Shown: positions 1 to 5,934 of the stretch, piece after piece
Layout: each line of letters begins with the position of its first letter
How positions within the stretch are numbered: position 1 is the stretch's first letter
DNA from: CAZFAT01 sp964517075
GTDB lineage: Bacteria; Acidobacteriota; Vicinamibacteria; Vicinamibacterales; SCN-69-37
Assembly (NCBI GenBank): GCA_964517075.1
Contig: CAZFAT010000361.1
Coordinates: 1-5,934 of the forward strand
DNA: 5,934 nucleotides
Direction of reading: 5' to 3'
Notes under the pieces: generated by a model
Database searches by the model: none
The model's input: the letters and a program-made list of their open reading frames with translations, nothing else
What the model was told of the DNA's origin: nothing
Made by a program: the position numbers and the translations under genes

Positions 1-249
1 GCCCGCGCCGCGGTGCCACGCAATCAACCGATCGCTGCCGATCCGGCGTGACGTCGGCCGCACGCGTGACACGAGCGCGGACTGCAGGGCGGCGATCGTC
101 AGGGCCAGGAAGCCAAGCGCCACGCCGAACTCCAGACGCTAGGGGCGTGGCGCCACAAAGGGGTCGTGTCCCCACGCCACCACGAGCGGCGCCAGGACGA
201 GCGCGGCGTAACCAGCCACTCACGCCGCCACCGCGCGTCGCTCGGTCAT
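1..249 (-). pseudogene. Ferric-reductase-like transmembrane protein, 5' part with two in-frame stops
   Basis: Reading from ATG 249-247, one frame stays coherent to the window edge but holds TGA at 222-220 and TAG at 141-139. Translated around the stops it gives MTERRAVAA, stop, VAGYAALVLAPLVVAWGHDP..., stop, RLEFGVALGFLALTIAALQS... and near the edge DRLIAWHRGAG. This has the order seen at the start of ferric-reductase-like membrane proteins (ferredoxin/FAD-dependent reductases with a haem-binding membrane domain): a first hydrophobic helix, a short loop, a second helix, a basic loop and a conserved His (here in WHRG). Sense frame on both sides of each stop means base substitutions, not frameshifts; TGG (Trp) would be natural at the first stop. 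ATG overlaps the hydrolase stop as ATGA, so an intact ancestor was probably coupled to it. A start at GTG 219 avoids the TGA but not the TAG; a start after the TAG would lose the first helix. Sequencing error is possible. The rest of the gene is outside the window. Confidence 0.62.
246..249 (-). promoter_or_regulatory. ATGA stop/start overlap (hydrolase to broken membrane gene)
   Basis: The hydrolase TGA (248-246) overlaps an ATG (249-247) that opens the frame of the ferric-reductase-like remnant. The frame closes after nine codons at TGA 222-220, so any coupling is now futile unless that stop is read through or is an error. It supports the view that the two genes were once a coupled pair. 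Confidence 0.55.
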
Positions 250-1187
250 CGACGGTACGCCTCGTCGTACGTCTCCCGAATCACGTGCACGACGAGCGCC
301 GGCTGGTCGAGCGGAATCCAGTGGCCGCTGCCCGACGCGACGAGATGCCGCCCGCGTGCCGAGAGGCCCGCCAGCGCGTCCTGCTGGCGCAGGCGGTAGT
401 CGCCGGGGTCCGTCGAGGAAATCGTCACGAGCGGCAGGTCGCCGTAGCCGCCGGCCGCGGCCGCGAGGACGTCGCCGGCCGTGACGGGCATCGACGCGAT
501 CTGACTGCCCAGGGCGTCGAAGAACTTGGCCTGCGTCCAGAAGCGGCGGAGCGGCCGGCGCGTTTCGGGCGGCAGCTTCCACATCGGCGCGAGGATCGCT
601 CCGTCGCGCGAAGTCAGATCGCCGCCGGTCACCGCCTTGACCACCGCCCATGCCGGTCTCAACGCGCCAAGACCGACCAGACCGCCGACCATGCGCGCGA
701 CGCCCCAGCGGGCCAGCCGGCTGCCGTGACCGCAGAGTCGTGCGCCGCGATCGAGCAGCGCCTGTTCCTTGGGCGCCGGCCGGACCCAGTCTTCAGGATG
801 GGCGGGATCGACGAGGATCAGCGCGACGGCCTTCTCGGGCCAGCGCGCGGCGAAGACTCGCAGGACGAGTCCGCCAAACGAATGGCCGACCAACAGGAAC
901 GGCGGCGTCTCGCCCGCGCGCTCGAGCAGCACGTGCAGTTCGTCCGCGAGTCGCCCTGCCGTTCGTGGCATCGGCCCCGCCTCGCTCCACCCCAGCCCGC
1001 CACGGTCGTAGGCGCACACGCGCGCGAAGCGCGCGACCTCCGGCTGCACGCGACACCAACTGATGGACGTGCCGGCCAGCGCGGCGTCGAGAACGACGGT
1101 GGGACCGGCGCCGGCGCCCGTCGCATGCAGGTGCAGCCGGAAGCCGCCGACGTCGATCAGGCGGCCCGGGGGAGAAAGAAGAGGCAT
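246..1187 (-). CDS. Alpha/beta hydrolase
   Basis: A 313-residue alpha/beta-fold hydrolase, probably acting on a small ester, amide or related substrate in the cytoplasm; no signal peptide is seen. The N-terminal strand block (VGGFRLHLHATGAGAGPTVV, 13-32) leads to AYDRGGLGWSEAGP (59-72), a typical signature of the superfamily. The nucleophile elbow is GHSFGG (101-106) with Ser103 as catalytic base attacker; the catalytic His is His289 in GSGHWIPLDQP (286-296). The acid is probably Asp127 in LILVDPAHPED (123-133), with Asp260 or Asp263 as alternatives. A lid of about residues 135-225 separates the core halves. ATG at 1187-1185 is the first start after an in-frame TAG; no good Shine-Dalgarno precedes it, so initiation may be weak or the start could be later. 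It lies 39 nt after the GH3 stop, across the repeat patch, so membership in the upstream operon is possible but unproven. Its TGA overlaps the ATG of the broken gene after it. Substrate cannot be predicted. Confidence 0.92.
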   Translation of the reverse strand: MPLLSPPGRLIDVGGFRLHLHATGAGAGPTVVLDAALAGTSISWCRVQPEVARFARVCAYDRGGLGWSEAGPMPRTAGRLADELHVLLERAGETPPFLLVGHSFGGLVLRVFAARWPEKAVALILVDPAHPEDWVRPAPKEQALLDRGARLCGHGSRLARWGVARMVGGLVGLGALRPAWAVVKAVTGGDLTSRDGAILAPMWKLPPETRRPLRRFWTQAKFFDALGSQIASMPVTAGDVLAAAAGGYGDLPLVTISSTDPGDYRLRQQDALAGLSARGRHLVASGSGHWIPLDQPALVVHVIRETYDEAYRR

Positions 1188-1224
1188 CTGGCTATCGGTT
1201 GTTGACTATTGGCCATCGCGATTG

Positions 1225-1263
1225 GGTTATTGGGTTATTGATCGGTTATTGATCGGGTTATTG
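1225..1263. repeat. Short direct-repeat patch, GGTTATTG units
   Basis: Four exact copies of GGTTATTG lie at 1225-1232, 1233-1240, 1244-1251 and 1256-1263. The middle part is a perfect tandem 11-mer, GGTTATTGATC, at 1233-1243 and 1244-1254. The patch is clearly more AT-rich than its surroundings, and degenerate relatives (CTATTGG, GCTATCGG) continue toward position 1190. It covers the 3' end of the GH3 gene including its TAA stop, and leads into the GH3-hydrolase gap. It is too short and irregular for a CRISPR array. Its origin (replication slippage or a small dispersed repeat family) and any function are unknown. Confidence 0.85.
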
Positions 1264-2861
1264 GTGAACACCTCTGTCCATCCCGTGCGGGCACTGAGTG
1301 CGAGGGGCTTGATGTCGCCCAGCCGCTGCCCGGCCTCGCGGCAGCGTGCCGCATAGCGCGGGAACATCGCTGCGGCGCGCACCATTCGCAGGGGCGCGAG
1401 CTGGCCGAGCGCGCGGCAGTACTGATAATGCGGATTCGCGGCCAGCAGATCATCCACTAGGATCGCCAGGGCCGCGGGTACACTCCCGGTGGTCTCCAGA
1501 TACAGCACGTACGACGGTGGCGTCGAGACCACGTCGGGTGCGAGGAAGGCGAACCGTGGCGCAATGCCGGCGGCGGTCCACGCCCGCGCCAGGACGTCAG
1601 CCACGAACGTCTCGTTCAGCTTCTCGCCGCAGAGATCCGAGACGTGATCCTCCTTGCCCAGAAACCGCAGCGACGGCGTGCGGCCGACCACGCCGTTGAC
1701 CTCCACACGGTCCTCCAGACGATAGCGGAACAGCCCCCCGCCGGTGGTGAGGACGACCGAGTAGATGCGGCCGGGAACCAGTTCGTGCGTCAGGCACGTG
1801 CGGCCCTCCTCGAGGAACTCGAAGAAATGCGACCGCACGGCGATCGGCGTCAGCCCGCCGAACGGCAGCGTCACTACCCCTTCAGTCGCGAGGAGGCCCT
1901 TGGGCTGAATCGCGACGCCGGGCAGCAGTCGCGCAATCTCGCCGGTCGGCCACGCGGCGTGGCCATCGGCCCAGCAGGACACCACGGCGAGGCCTGGCCA
2001 GATGGCCCGGTAGTCGTCCGGCGCCAGATACTGCAGTTCGCGGGCACGATCGGGACTCGGACGAATGACGAGCCGGGCGGCAAGGGCGGGCGGCAGGCCT
2101 GCGGGCGGCGACACCGATCCGCGCTTCACGTCGTCCAGGAGCGCGCGCCAGTGCGCCGGAAGCGCACCCAGCAGCAGCGTGAGAAAGCTCGGATGCCAGA
2201 CCGAGACGAGCGACAGATCGCGGCAGCGCAGGAGAAACAGCAGGGTGACGTACCGGAAGGCCTCGAGGTCCTGGATGAACCGGACCGCACCTGGGACCGC
2301 CAGCGTCGCGTCCACCAGCCGCTTCGCGAGCCCGCCGACGTACTCGCTGTCCTCGTCGAAACCGACCGGCACCGCGCCCGACGGCCCGGCCGACGCCGGC
2401 AGGGCCGGCGTGATCGCCCAGTAGGCGCCGCCGACGGCCGCGCGGGGATGCCGGCGGTAGAGATCCACGACCCACGGCGCGATGGCGCGACGGAACTCGC
2501 GCTGGAGGCGTCGCGTGTACGGAATGCGCTTCACCGCGGCGACCGAACCGCTCGAGAGCGCAAACGCGCGCACCGACTCGCGCGTCAGCACGCGCGGGCG
2601 CCCCTCGGCAATCGCCTGAATCGACCCGGCACAGTCGGCGTACGTCGCGAGCGGCACGCGCGCCTGATAGTCCGCCACCGATCGGATCGTCGAAAACCCG
2701 TGCTGGCGGCCGAACTCGGTGTCGGCGTTGAGACGCACATAGTCCATGAGCAGCGCGTGCTGCACGCCCGCCGGGTCCGCCAGCGCACGCCTGTACCTCC
2801 AGTACCCGGAGCTGTTCGTCGCCACCCACGCGGCGCCGGCCGCGGCCGCACCGAAGTTCAC
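1227..2861 (-). CDS. GH3 family acyl-adenylating enzyme (bacterial GH3 protein)
   Basis: A 544-residue member of the GH3 family, a branch of the ANL adenylating enzymes. Plant members adenylate jasmonate or auxin and join it to an amino acid; the role of bacterial members is mostly unknown. Motif 1 (ATP loop) is LSSGSVAAVKRIPYT at residues 102-116; motif 2 is around LLATEGVVTLPFGG (323-336); motif 3 is FRYRLEDRVEV (378-388), followed by FLGKEDHVSDLCGEKLNE (400-417). GDIKPL (515-520) holds the C-terminal lysine expected near the active site. The position usually Gly before the motif 3 Asp (G-D) is Glu383 here. Length is normal for the family. GTG at 2861-2859 is preferred over an ATG at 2906 because it makes a GTGA overlap with the upstream stop and has GAGAGGG just before it. 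The last residues (NNPINNRSITQ) and the TAA stop are encoded by a short-repeat patch. Family assignment is firm; the acid and amine substrates are unknown. Confidence 0.92.
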   Translation of the reverse strand: MNFGAAAAGAAWVATNSSGYWRYRRALADPAGVQHALLMDYVRLNADTEFGRQHGFSTIRSVADYQARVPLATYADCAGSIQAIAEGRPRVLTRESVRAFALSSGSVAAVKRIPYTRRLQREFRRAIAPWVVDLYRRHPRAAVGGAYWAITPALPASAGPSGAVPVGFDEDSEYVGGLAKRLVDATLAVPGAVRFIQDLEAFRYVTLLFLLRCRDLSLVSVWHPSFLTLLLGALPAHWRALLDDVKRGSVSPPAGLPPALAARLVIRPSPDRARELQYLAPDDYRAIWPGLAVVSCWADGHAAWPTGEIARLLPGVAIQPKGLLATEGVVTLPFGGLTPIAVRSHFFEFLEEGRTCLTHELVPGRIYSVVLTTGGGLFRYRLEDRVEVNGVVGRTPSLRFLGKEDHVSDLCGEKLNETFVADVLARAWTAAGIAPRFAFLAPDVVSTPPSYVLYLETTGSVPAALAILVDDLLAANPHYQYCRALGQLAPLRMVRAAAMFPRYAARCREAGQRLGDIKPLALSARTGWTEVFTNNPINNRSITQ

Positions 2862-2872
2862 ACGGCCCTCTC
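2858..2872 (-). promoter_or_regulatory. GTGA stop/start overlap with Shine-Dalgarno (unknown-function gene to GH3)
   Basis: The upstream stop TGA (2860-2858) and the GH3 start GTG (2861-2859) overlap as GTGA. The purine run GAGAGGG at 2872-2866 lies four bases before the GTG and can serve as ribosome binding site. This decides for the GTG over the ATG at 2906 and points to coupled translation. Confidence 0.75.
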
Positions 2873-3592
2873 GATCGTCTCGGGCCGGAGCGGGGCAGGG
2901 CCCCACATCCGCCGACCGGCCGGTGTCAGGTTGTCAACGGTGATCTCCGTCAGGCATACCAGCTCCTCCCCGCGGTGCCAGCCGGGATTCCGGTCGAGGA
3001 AATACGCAATGTGCGGATCGGCCAGGCGCCCCGGCGTGATGACCTTCAAGTGCTCGCGCAGCATCTGCGGCGCCGGGAACTGCACCGTCCCCGTGCCGGG
3101 CCGGAACCGGTCTCCAAAGCGGTCGCGCGCGAGCGCCGCCATCAACGCCTCGGTGGCCGCGGGGATCGCCGCGTCGTGGCGCGGATGGAAGTCACGCCAG
3201 AACACCGGCAGAAGCCGGTAGGTCCTGATGCCCGACGTGAGCAGAAGCCAGTACAACCGGTCGCCGGCGAGCTCGCCACGCCAGATCTCGCGCACCGCGG
3301 CGATCCAGGATCGCGGCAGCGCCGCACTCTGCCAGGCCTGGGGCTCCACGATGGTGTCGCCGGAGCAGACGACCGAGATCACGGCGCCGTCATGCACGGT
3401 GTCGTACGCGGCGAGCGTGCTGAACCCCTGCAGCCGGCCCGCGGCCTCGAGCAGCAGCACCCAGTGCTTGCCGGCCAGGTCCTCGTCGAACGTTGCGCGC
3501 TCGACACCCGCGAAGTGCTTCGCCAGCAACTCGTACATCTGAGCCCGCTGCCGCCCGCTGAGCTCGCCCCTTCTGAGCAGACGGCTGTTCAC
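2858..3592 (-). CDS. Conserved-looking protein of unknown function, possibly GNAT-related
   Basis: A 244-residue protein that I cannot assign to a named family. The N-terminal half (residues 15-135) reads like a divergent GNAT: a helix with MYELLAKHFAGV (19-30), a strand/turn KHWVLLLEAAGRLQGFSTL (42-60), then VISVVCSGDTIVEPQAW (71-87), which looks like a conserved core (SGDTIV). LPRSWIAAV (92-100) and YWLLLTSGIRTYRLLPVFW (114-132) follow. The C-terminal part contains DPHIAYFLDRNPGWHRGEEL (192-211) and VDNLTPAGRRM (219-229), rich in charged and aromatic residues. No signal peptide or membrane span is evident. The GTG start at 3592-3590 is chosen because it overlaps the upstream stop as GTGA and has AGGTGG seven bases before it; an upstream start at 3784 would lie deep inside the GNAT gene. 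Its stop overlaps the GH3 start in the same way, so it is made with its neighbours and probably serves the same pathway. That the gene is real is well supported; any acyltransferase activity is a guess. Confidence 0.85.
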   Translation of the reverse strand: MNSRLLRRGELSGRQRAQMYELLAKHFAGVERATFDEDLAGKHWVLLLEAAGRLQGFSTLAAYDTVHDGAVISVVCSGDTIVEPQAWQSAALPRSWIAAVREIWRGELAGDRLYWLLLTSGIRTYRLLPVFWRDFHPRHDAAIPAATEALMAALARDRFGDRFRPGTGTVQFPAPQMLREHLKVITPGRLADPHIAYFLDRNPGWHRGEELVCLTEITVDNLTPAGRRMWGPAPLRPETIERAV

Positions 3593-3605
3593 AGGACCGC
3601 CACCT
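3589..3605 (-). promoter_or_regulatory. GTGA stop/start overlap with Shine-Dalgarno (GNAT to unknown-function gene)
   Basis: The GNAT stop TGA (3591-3589) and the next start GTG (3592-3590) share bases as GTGA. AGGTGG at 3605-3600 sits seven bases before the GTG and is a good ribosome binding site. The arrangement fits termination-reinitiation coupling and fixes the start of the downstream gene. Confidence 0.8.
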
Positions 3606-4704
3606 CGGGATGCGGCATCCGCCCATCCGGCACCGCCGCCGGACGGCCGGCGTCCGGCCAGTGCACCGTATACAGCAGGCTCCGGTAGGTCCAGGCCGAG
3701 TATTCGCGCCTGAGAACCCGCAGGAACGGATGGCGGGCGGCAAAACCGGCGATGACGCACGTGAGCTTCCGGCGCCGCGCGCATCGGTACGCGGCCCGGA
3801 ACAGCGCCCCGAACACCTGCGGCTCGTCGTCGTCAACCGCGACATGCGAGACATAGGCGTGCGGCAACAGACCACCGGGCTCGGGCAGCCGCGGCGTCGC
3901 CAGCACCCGTGCGGCGAGGTCGAGGCCGGCGCGCGCCCAGCGCAGGCGGCGGCTGTAGCCGCGCACGACGACTTGCTTGAACCCGCCTTGATCCCACAAC
4001 GCCAGGCAGCCGATGACACGGCCGCCGCGAGTCGCCAGCACGAAGTCGTCCGGCGCGAGCCCTCGACTGATCACGGGGGATCGCAGGTCGTCCGCGCTCC
4101 AGCAGCGGGCGAACTGGTAGCGGACGCGATTGCGCGCCAGACACGCGGCGATCTCGTCGATGTCGTCAGCGACCGCCGCTCGCACCGCGAACGCTCCGGC
4201 CGGTCGCTCGCGACGTTCCCTCCAGACTGGAATTATCAACGTGTGGAAGGCCTCCAGCTCACGGTACTCCGGCAGGCCGGGAAGCCGTGCGGCCAGCACC
4301 CGCCGCGCGGCCGTGTTGTCGGCGACGATGCTGGTCAGATCGAACGGGAGATCGTGCGGGTCCCGGAGTGACGCGAGCAGCGCAAACCCTCGCGCGAGCA
4401 GGCGCGGCCGGCCCCGGTACGCACGGTCGAGTCGAAGCTGACCGAGATATCCGACCGGGCACGGCCGGCCGTTCACGAAGCCGCCGTAGACCGACCGGCT
4501 GGCCATGCCAATCGCCCGAGCGCGGCCACCGTCGCGCGCCACGATGGCCTGGTGTCGGTCGCCCTCGACCGCGCCAGCCAGGAACGCGTCGGGTTCCCGC
4601 TCGAGCGAGACCTCGATCGCGCCCGCCATCGGATTCTCCCGAAGCAGCCGCCTCAGGTCCGGCTCGTCGTCGACACCGGCGACCCTGAACTCGATCGTCC
4701 GCAT
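3589..4704 (-). CDS. Tandem GNAT-like N-acyltransferase
   Basis: A 371-residue protein that looks like two GNAT (Gcn5-related acetyltransferase) halves in tandem; such enzymes move an acyl group from acyl-CoA to an amine. Half 1 is about residues 4-160: YLGQLRLDRAYRGRPRLLAR at 86-105 matches the strand-4/acyl-CoA pyrophosphate loop region, and SIVADNTAARRVL (125-137) matches the following strand/helix with the usual N-xx-A-R. Half 2 is about 172-348: VLATRGGRVIGCLALWD (222-238), then AYVSHVAVDDDEPQVFGALF (283-302), where the acyl-CoA loop is poorly kept, so this half may be structural. ATG at 4704-4702 is chosen because the GNAT fold begins right after it and it follows the radical SAM stop by 23 nt; its Shine-Dalgarno is weak. 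The frame stays open upstream to 5139, but that part lies inside the radical SAM gene. The TGA stop overlaps the next gene's GTG. GNAT membership is fairly sure; substrate and donor are unknown. Confidence 0.87.
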   Translation of the reverse strand: MRTIEFRVAGVDDEPDLRRLLRENPMAGAIEVSLEREPDAFLAGAVEGDRHQAIVARDGGRARAIGMASRSVYGGFVNGRPCPVGYLGQLRLDRAYRGRPRLLARGFALLASLRDPHDLPFDLTSIVADNTAARRVLAARLPGLPEYRELEAFHTLIIPVWRERRERPAGAFAVRAAVADDIDEIAACLARNRVRYQFARCWSADDLRSPVISRGLAPDDFVLATRGGRVIGCLALWDQGGFKQVVVRGYSRRLRWARAGLDLAARVLATPRLPEPGGLLPHAYVSHVAVDDDEPQVFGALFRAAYRCARRRKLTCVIAGFAARHPFLRVLRREYSAWTYRSLLYTVHWPDAGRPAAVPDGRMPHPEVAVL

Positions 4705-4727
4705 CCCGAACTCGTGGAGGAGGCGGG

Positions 4728-5934
4728 TCAGCTCGCGCGGAGGAGCGGACCGGTCCACGCGGCGTCGCCGAGCGGATACCCGTCGCGGCCGGAGACGTCG
4801 GCGCGATGGAGCGCATTGATCGCGAAGTAGTTGCGGAACATGAACAGGTTGCCCCGATTCACCGGATCCAGCGAGCGCCGCAGGATGCTCGGCCACGAGT
4901 AGAACTGCCGCCTCGCCTCCAGGCAGCCGCGCTCGACGTCCTGCGCGGTCATCCGTCCGGGTACGAACGGCACGCGGTTGTAGCTGTAGCGATCGTCCAG
5001 CCACCAGGCGTCGAAGAGGAGCCGCCGCTCGGCGGCCAGCCGCCGATACAGCGCGGTGCCGGGAAACGGCGTGAGGTGGTTGAACGCCGTGATGTAGAAG
5101 CGGTGCTGGAGCGCGAAGTCCACCGTCTCGGCGAAGCACGACGGGGTATCGCGGTCATAGCCGAAGATGAAGGTCGCGTAGAGCCGGATCCCGAAGCGCC
5201 GCAGGTTCCCGAGCGCCGCGCCGAACCCGCCCCGCATGAGGTTGAAGTCCTTGTTCATCGCACGGAGGTTGTCCGGGTTCAGGCTCTCGAAGCCGATGAG
5301 CACGCCCTGACAGCCGCTGCGGACGAGGAGGTCGAGAAACTCCTCGTCGTGCGCGGCGTTGATGCTGGCCTGACTCACCCACCGCACGCGCAGCGGGATC
5401 AGCGCGCGCAGGAAGGCCTTGGCCTCCGCGGGATGCGACGTGATGTTGTCGTCGACGAAGAAGATCAGGGACGCCCGTCGGGCGACGGAGGCGACCTCGG
5501 CCACGATCTCGTCGAGCGGGCGCCGCGTCTGCGTCGCGCCGAACACCGTCTGCACCGCGCAGAAATCGCAGCGAAAGTGGCAGCCGCGTCCTGCCTCGAC
5601 CAGACCCACGGGCAGGTACCGCTTGCCGCGAAAGATGCGCCGATCGGGCGTGGCACCCCTGAGGGACGGCCGCGCCGCGCCGCGATAGAACTTCTCCGGC
5701 ACGCCGTGGCGGTAATCGTCGATCACGCGTGGCCAGAGCGTTTCGGCCTCACCGATCACGACCGACTCGGCGTACTCGGCCACCTCGTCCGGACACAGCG
5801 TCGCGTGGAATCCCCCCATGACGACCGGCACGCGTCGGCGCCGGAACTCCGACGCGATCTGGTACGCGCGCTTGGCCGTGTAGGTCTCGACGCTCAGCGC
5901 CACCAGGTCCGTCGGCTCGTCGAACGGAATCTGC
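4728..5934 (-). CDS. B12-binding-domain radical SAM protein (N-terminus cut by window edge)
   Basis: Likely a radical SAM enzyme of the cobalamin-binding class, which cleaves S-adenosylmethionine at a [4Fe-4S] cluster and often methylates or rearranges unactivated carbon; cytoplasmic. The frame is open to the window edge, so the true start lies outside; 401 residues are visible, ending in TGA at 4730-4728. Visible residues 8-75 resemble the C-terminal part of a B12-binding Rossmann domain (VVMGGFHATLCPDE at 37-50, IGEAETLWP at 60-68). The cluster motif CX3CX2C is at visible residues 118, 122 and 125 (GRGCHFRCDFC). Further radical SAM barrel signatures are FFVDDNI (158-164), IGFESL (213-218) and TPFPGTALY (288-296). 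The last 80 or so residues form a C-terminal extension like that of other B12-type radical SAM proteins. A DXHXXG cobalamin-ligand motif is not visible, and many members lack it. The next gene starts 23 nt downstream. The class is confident; the reaction and substrate are unknown. Confidence 0.93.
   Translation of the reverse strand, partial: QIPFDEPTDLVALSVETYTAKRAYQIASEFRRRRVPVVMGGFHATLCPDEVAEYAESVVIGEAETLWPRVIDDYRHGVPEKFYRGAARPSLRGATPDRRIFRGKRYLPVGLVEAGRGCHFRCDFCAVQTVFGATQTRRPLDEIVAEVASVARRASLIFFVDDNITSHPAEAKAFLRALIPLRVRWVSQASINAAHDEEFLDLLVRSGCQGVLIGFESLNPDNLRAMNKDFNLMRGGFGAALGNLRRFGIRLYATFIFGYDRDTPSCFAETVDFALQHRFYITAFNHLTPFPGTALYRRLAAERRLLFDAWWLDDRYSYNRVPFVPGRMTAQDVERGCLEARRQFYSWPSILRRSLDPVNRGNLFMFRNYFAINALHRADVSGRDGYPLGDAAWTGPLLRAS

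Noticed and set aside
48..1205. Plus-strand open frame of 385 codons opposite the hydrolase
   Set aside because: It is rich in Arg, Ala and Gln with no motif, and the minus strand encodes a complete alpha/beta hydrolase with its catalytic residues.
1157..1216. 19-codon open frame (MANSQQPIARC...) overlapping the hydrolase start, a possible leader peptide
   Set aside because: It has no clear ribosome binding site and no attenuator-like hairpin or regulatory codon run. It begins in repeat-derived sequence, and a chance frame is more likely.
1225..1263. Repeat cluster considered as a CRISPR array or iteron origin
   Set aside because: The units are only 8-11 bases with irregular spacing of 8, 11 and 12, and there are no spacers of CRISPR size. 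No replication initiator gene or DnaA-type boxes are nearby, and the patch overlaps a coding end.
1882..2829. Minus-strand open frame of 315 codons within the GH3 gene
   Set aside because: It is an out-of-frame shadow; the product is Arg/Ala/Gly-rich and the GH3 frame carries all family motifs.
1644..3221. Long plus-strand open frame of 525 codons opposite the GH3 and unknown-function genes
   Set aside because: Its product is Arg-rich and low in structure, with no family signature. It mirrors real genes with clear motifs on the other strand, a usual effect of high GC content.
4705..5139. Possible N-terminal extension of the GNAT protein, 145 codons upstream of its ATG
   Set aside because: The extension lies within the radical SAM gene in another frame, has compositionally biased sequence, and the GNAT fold starts at the ATG at 4704.

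Overview
The window is GC-rich and every gene I can support lies on the minus strand, so transcription runs from position 5934 toward position 1. The gene content (cobalamin-binding-type radical SAM enzyme, tandem GNAT protein, bacterial GH3 acyl-adenylating enzyme, alpha/beta hydrolase, remnant of a ferric-reductase-like membrane protein) fits a high-GC soil bacterium. My best guess is an Acidobacteriota member of the Vicinamibacteria type, but this is an impression from gene style, with no marker gene to prove it. There are no rRNA or tRNA genes, CRISPR arrays or insertion sequences.

Layout in transcription order: (1) 5934-4728, a radical SAM protein with a B12-binding-type N-terminal region, cut by the window edge. 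(2) 4704-3589, a protein with two GNAT acyltransferase-like halves. (3) 3592-2858, a 244-residue protein of unknown function with a faintly GNAT-like N-terminus. (4) 2861-1227, a bacterial GH3 family enzyme (acyl-adenylate/amidosynthetase type). (5) 1187-246, an alpha/beta hydrolase. (6) 249-1, the start of a ferric-reductase-like membrane protein, broken by two in-frame stop codons.

Genes 1-4 form a compact block. There is a 23-nt gap between 1 and 2, and 4-nt GTGA stop/start overlaps at both 2/3 and 3/4, which strongly suggests one translationally coupled operon. GH3 enzymes adenylate a carboxylic acid and join it to an amine or amino acid. GNAT enzymes transfer acyl groups to amines. B12-type radical SAM enzymes methylate or rearrange unactivated carbon. 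Together they look like a small pathway making an acylated or amidated small molecule of unknown identity. This is the best candidate here for an undescribed system, although substrate and product cannot be read from the sequence.

Between genes 4 and 5 lies a patch of short repeats (GGTTATTG units) that also encodes the last residues and stop codon of the GH3 protein. The hydrolase after it may be a separate unit. Its stop overlaps the ATG of the broken membrane-protein gene, the trace of a formerly coupled pair.
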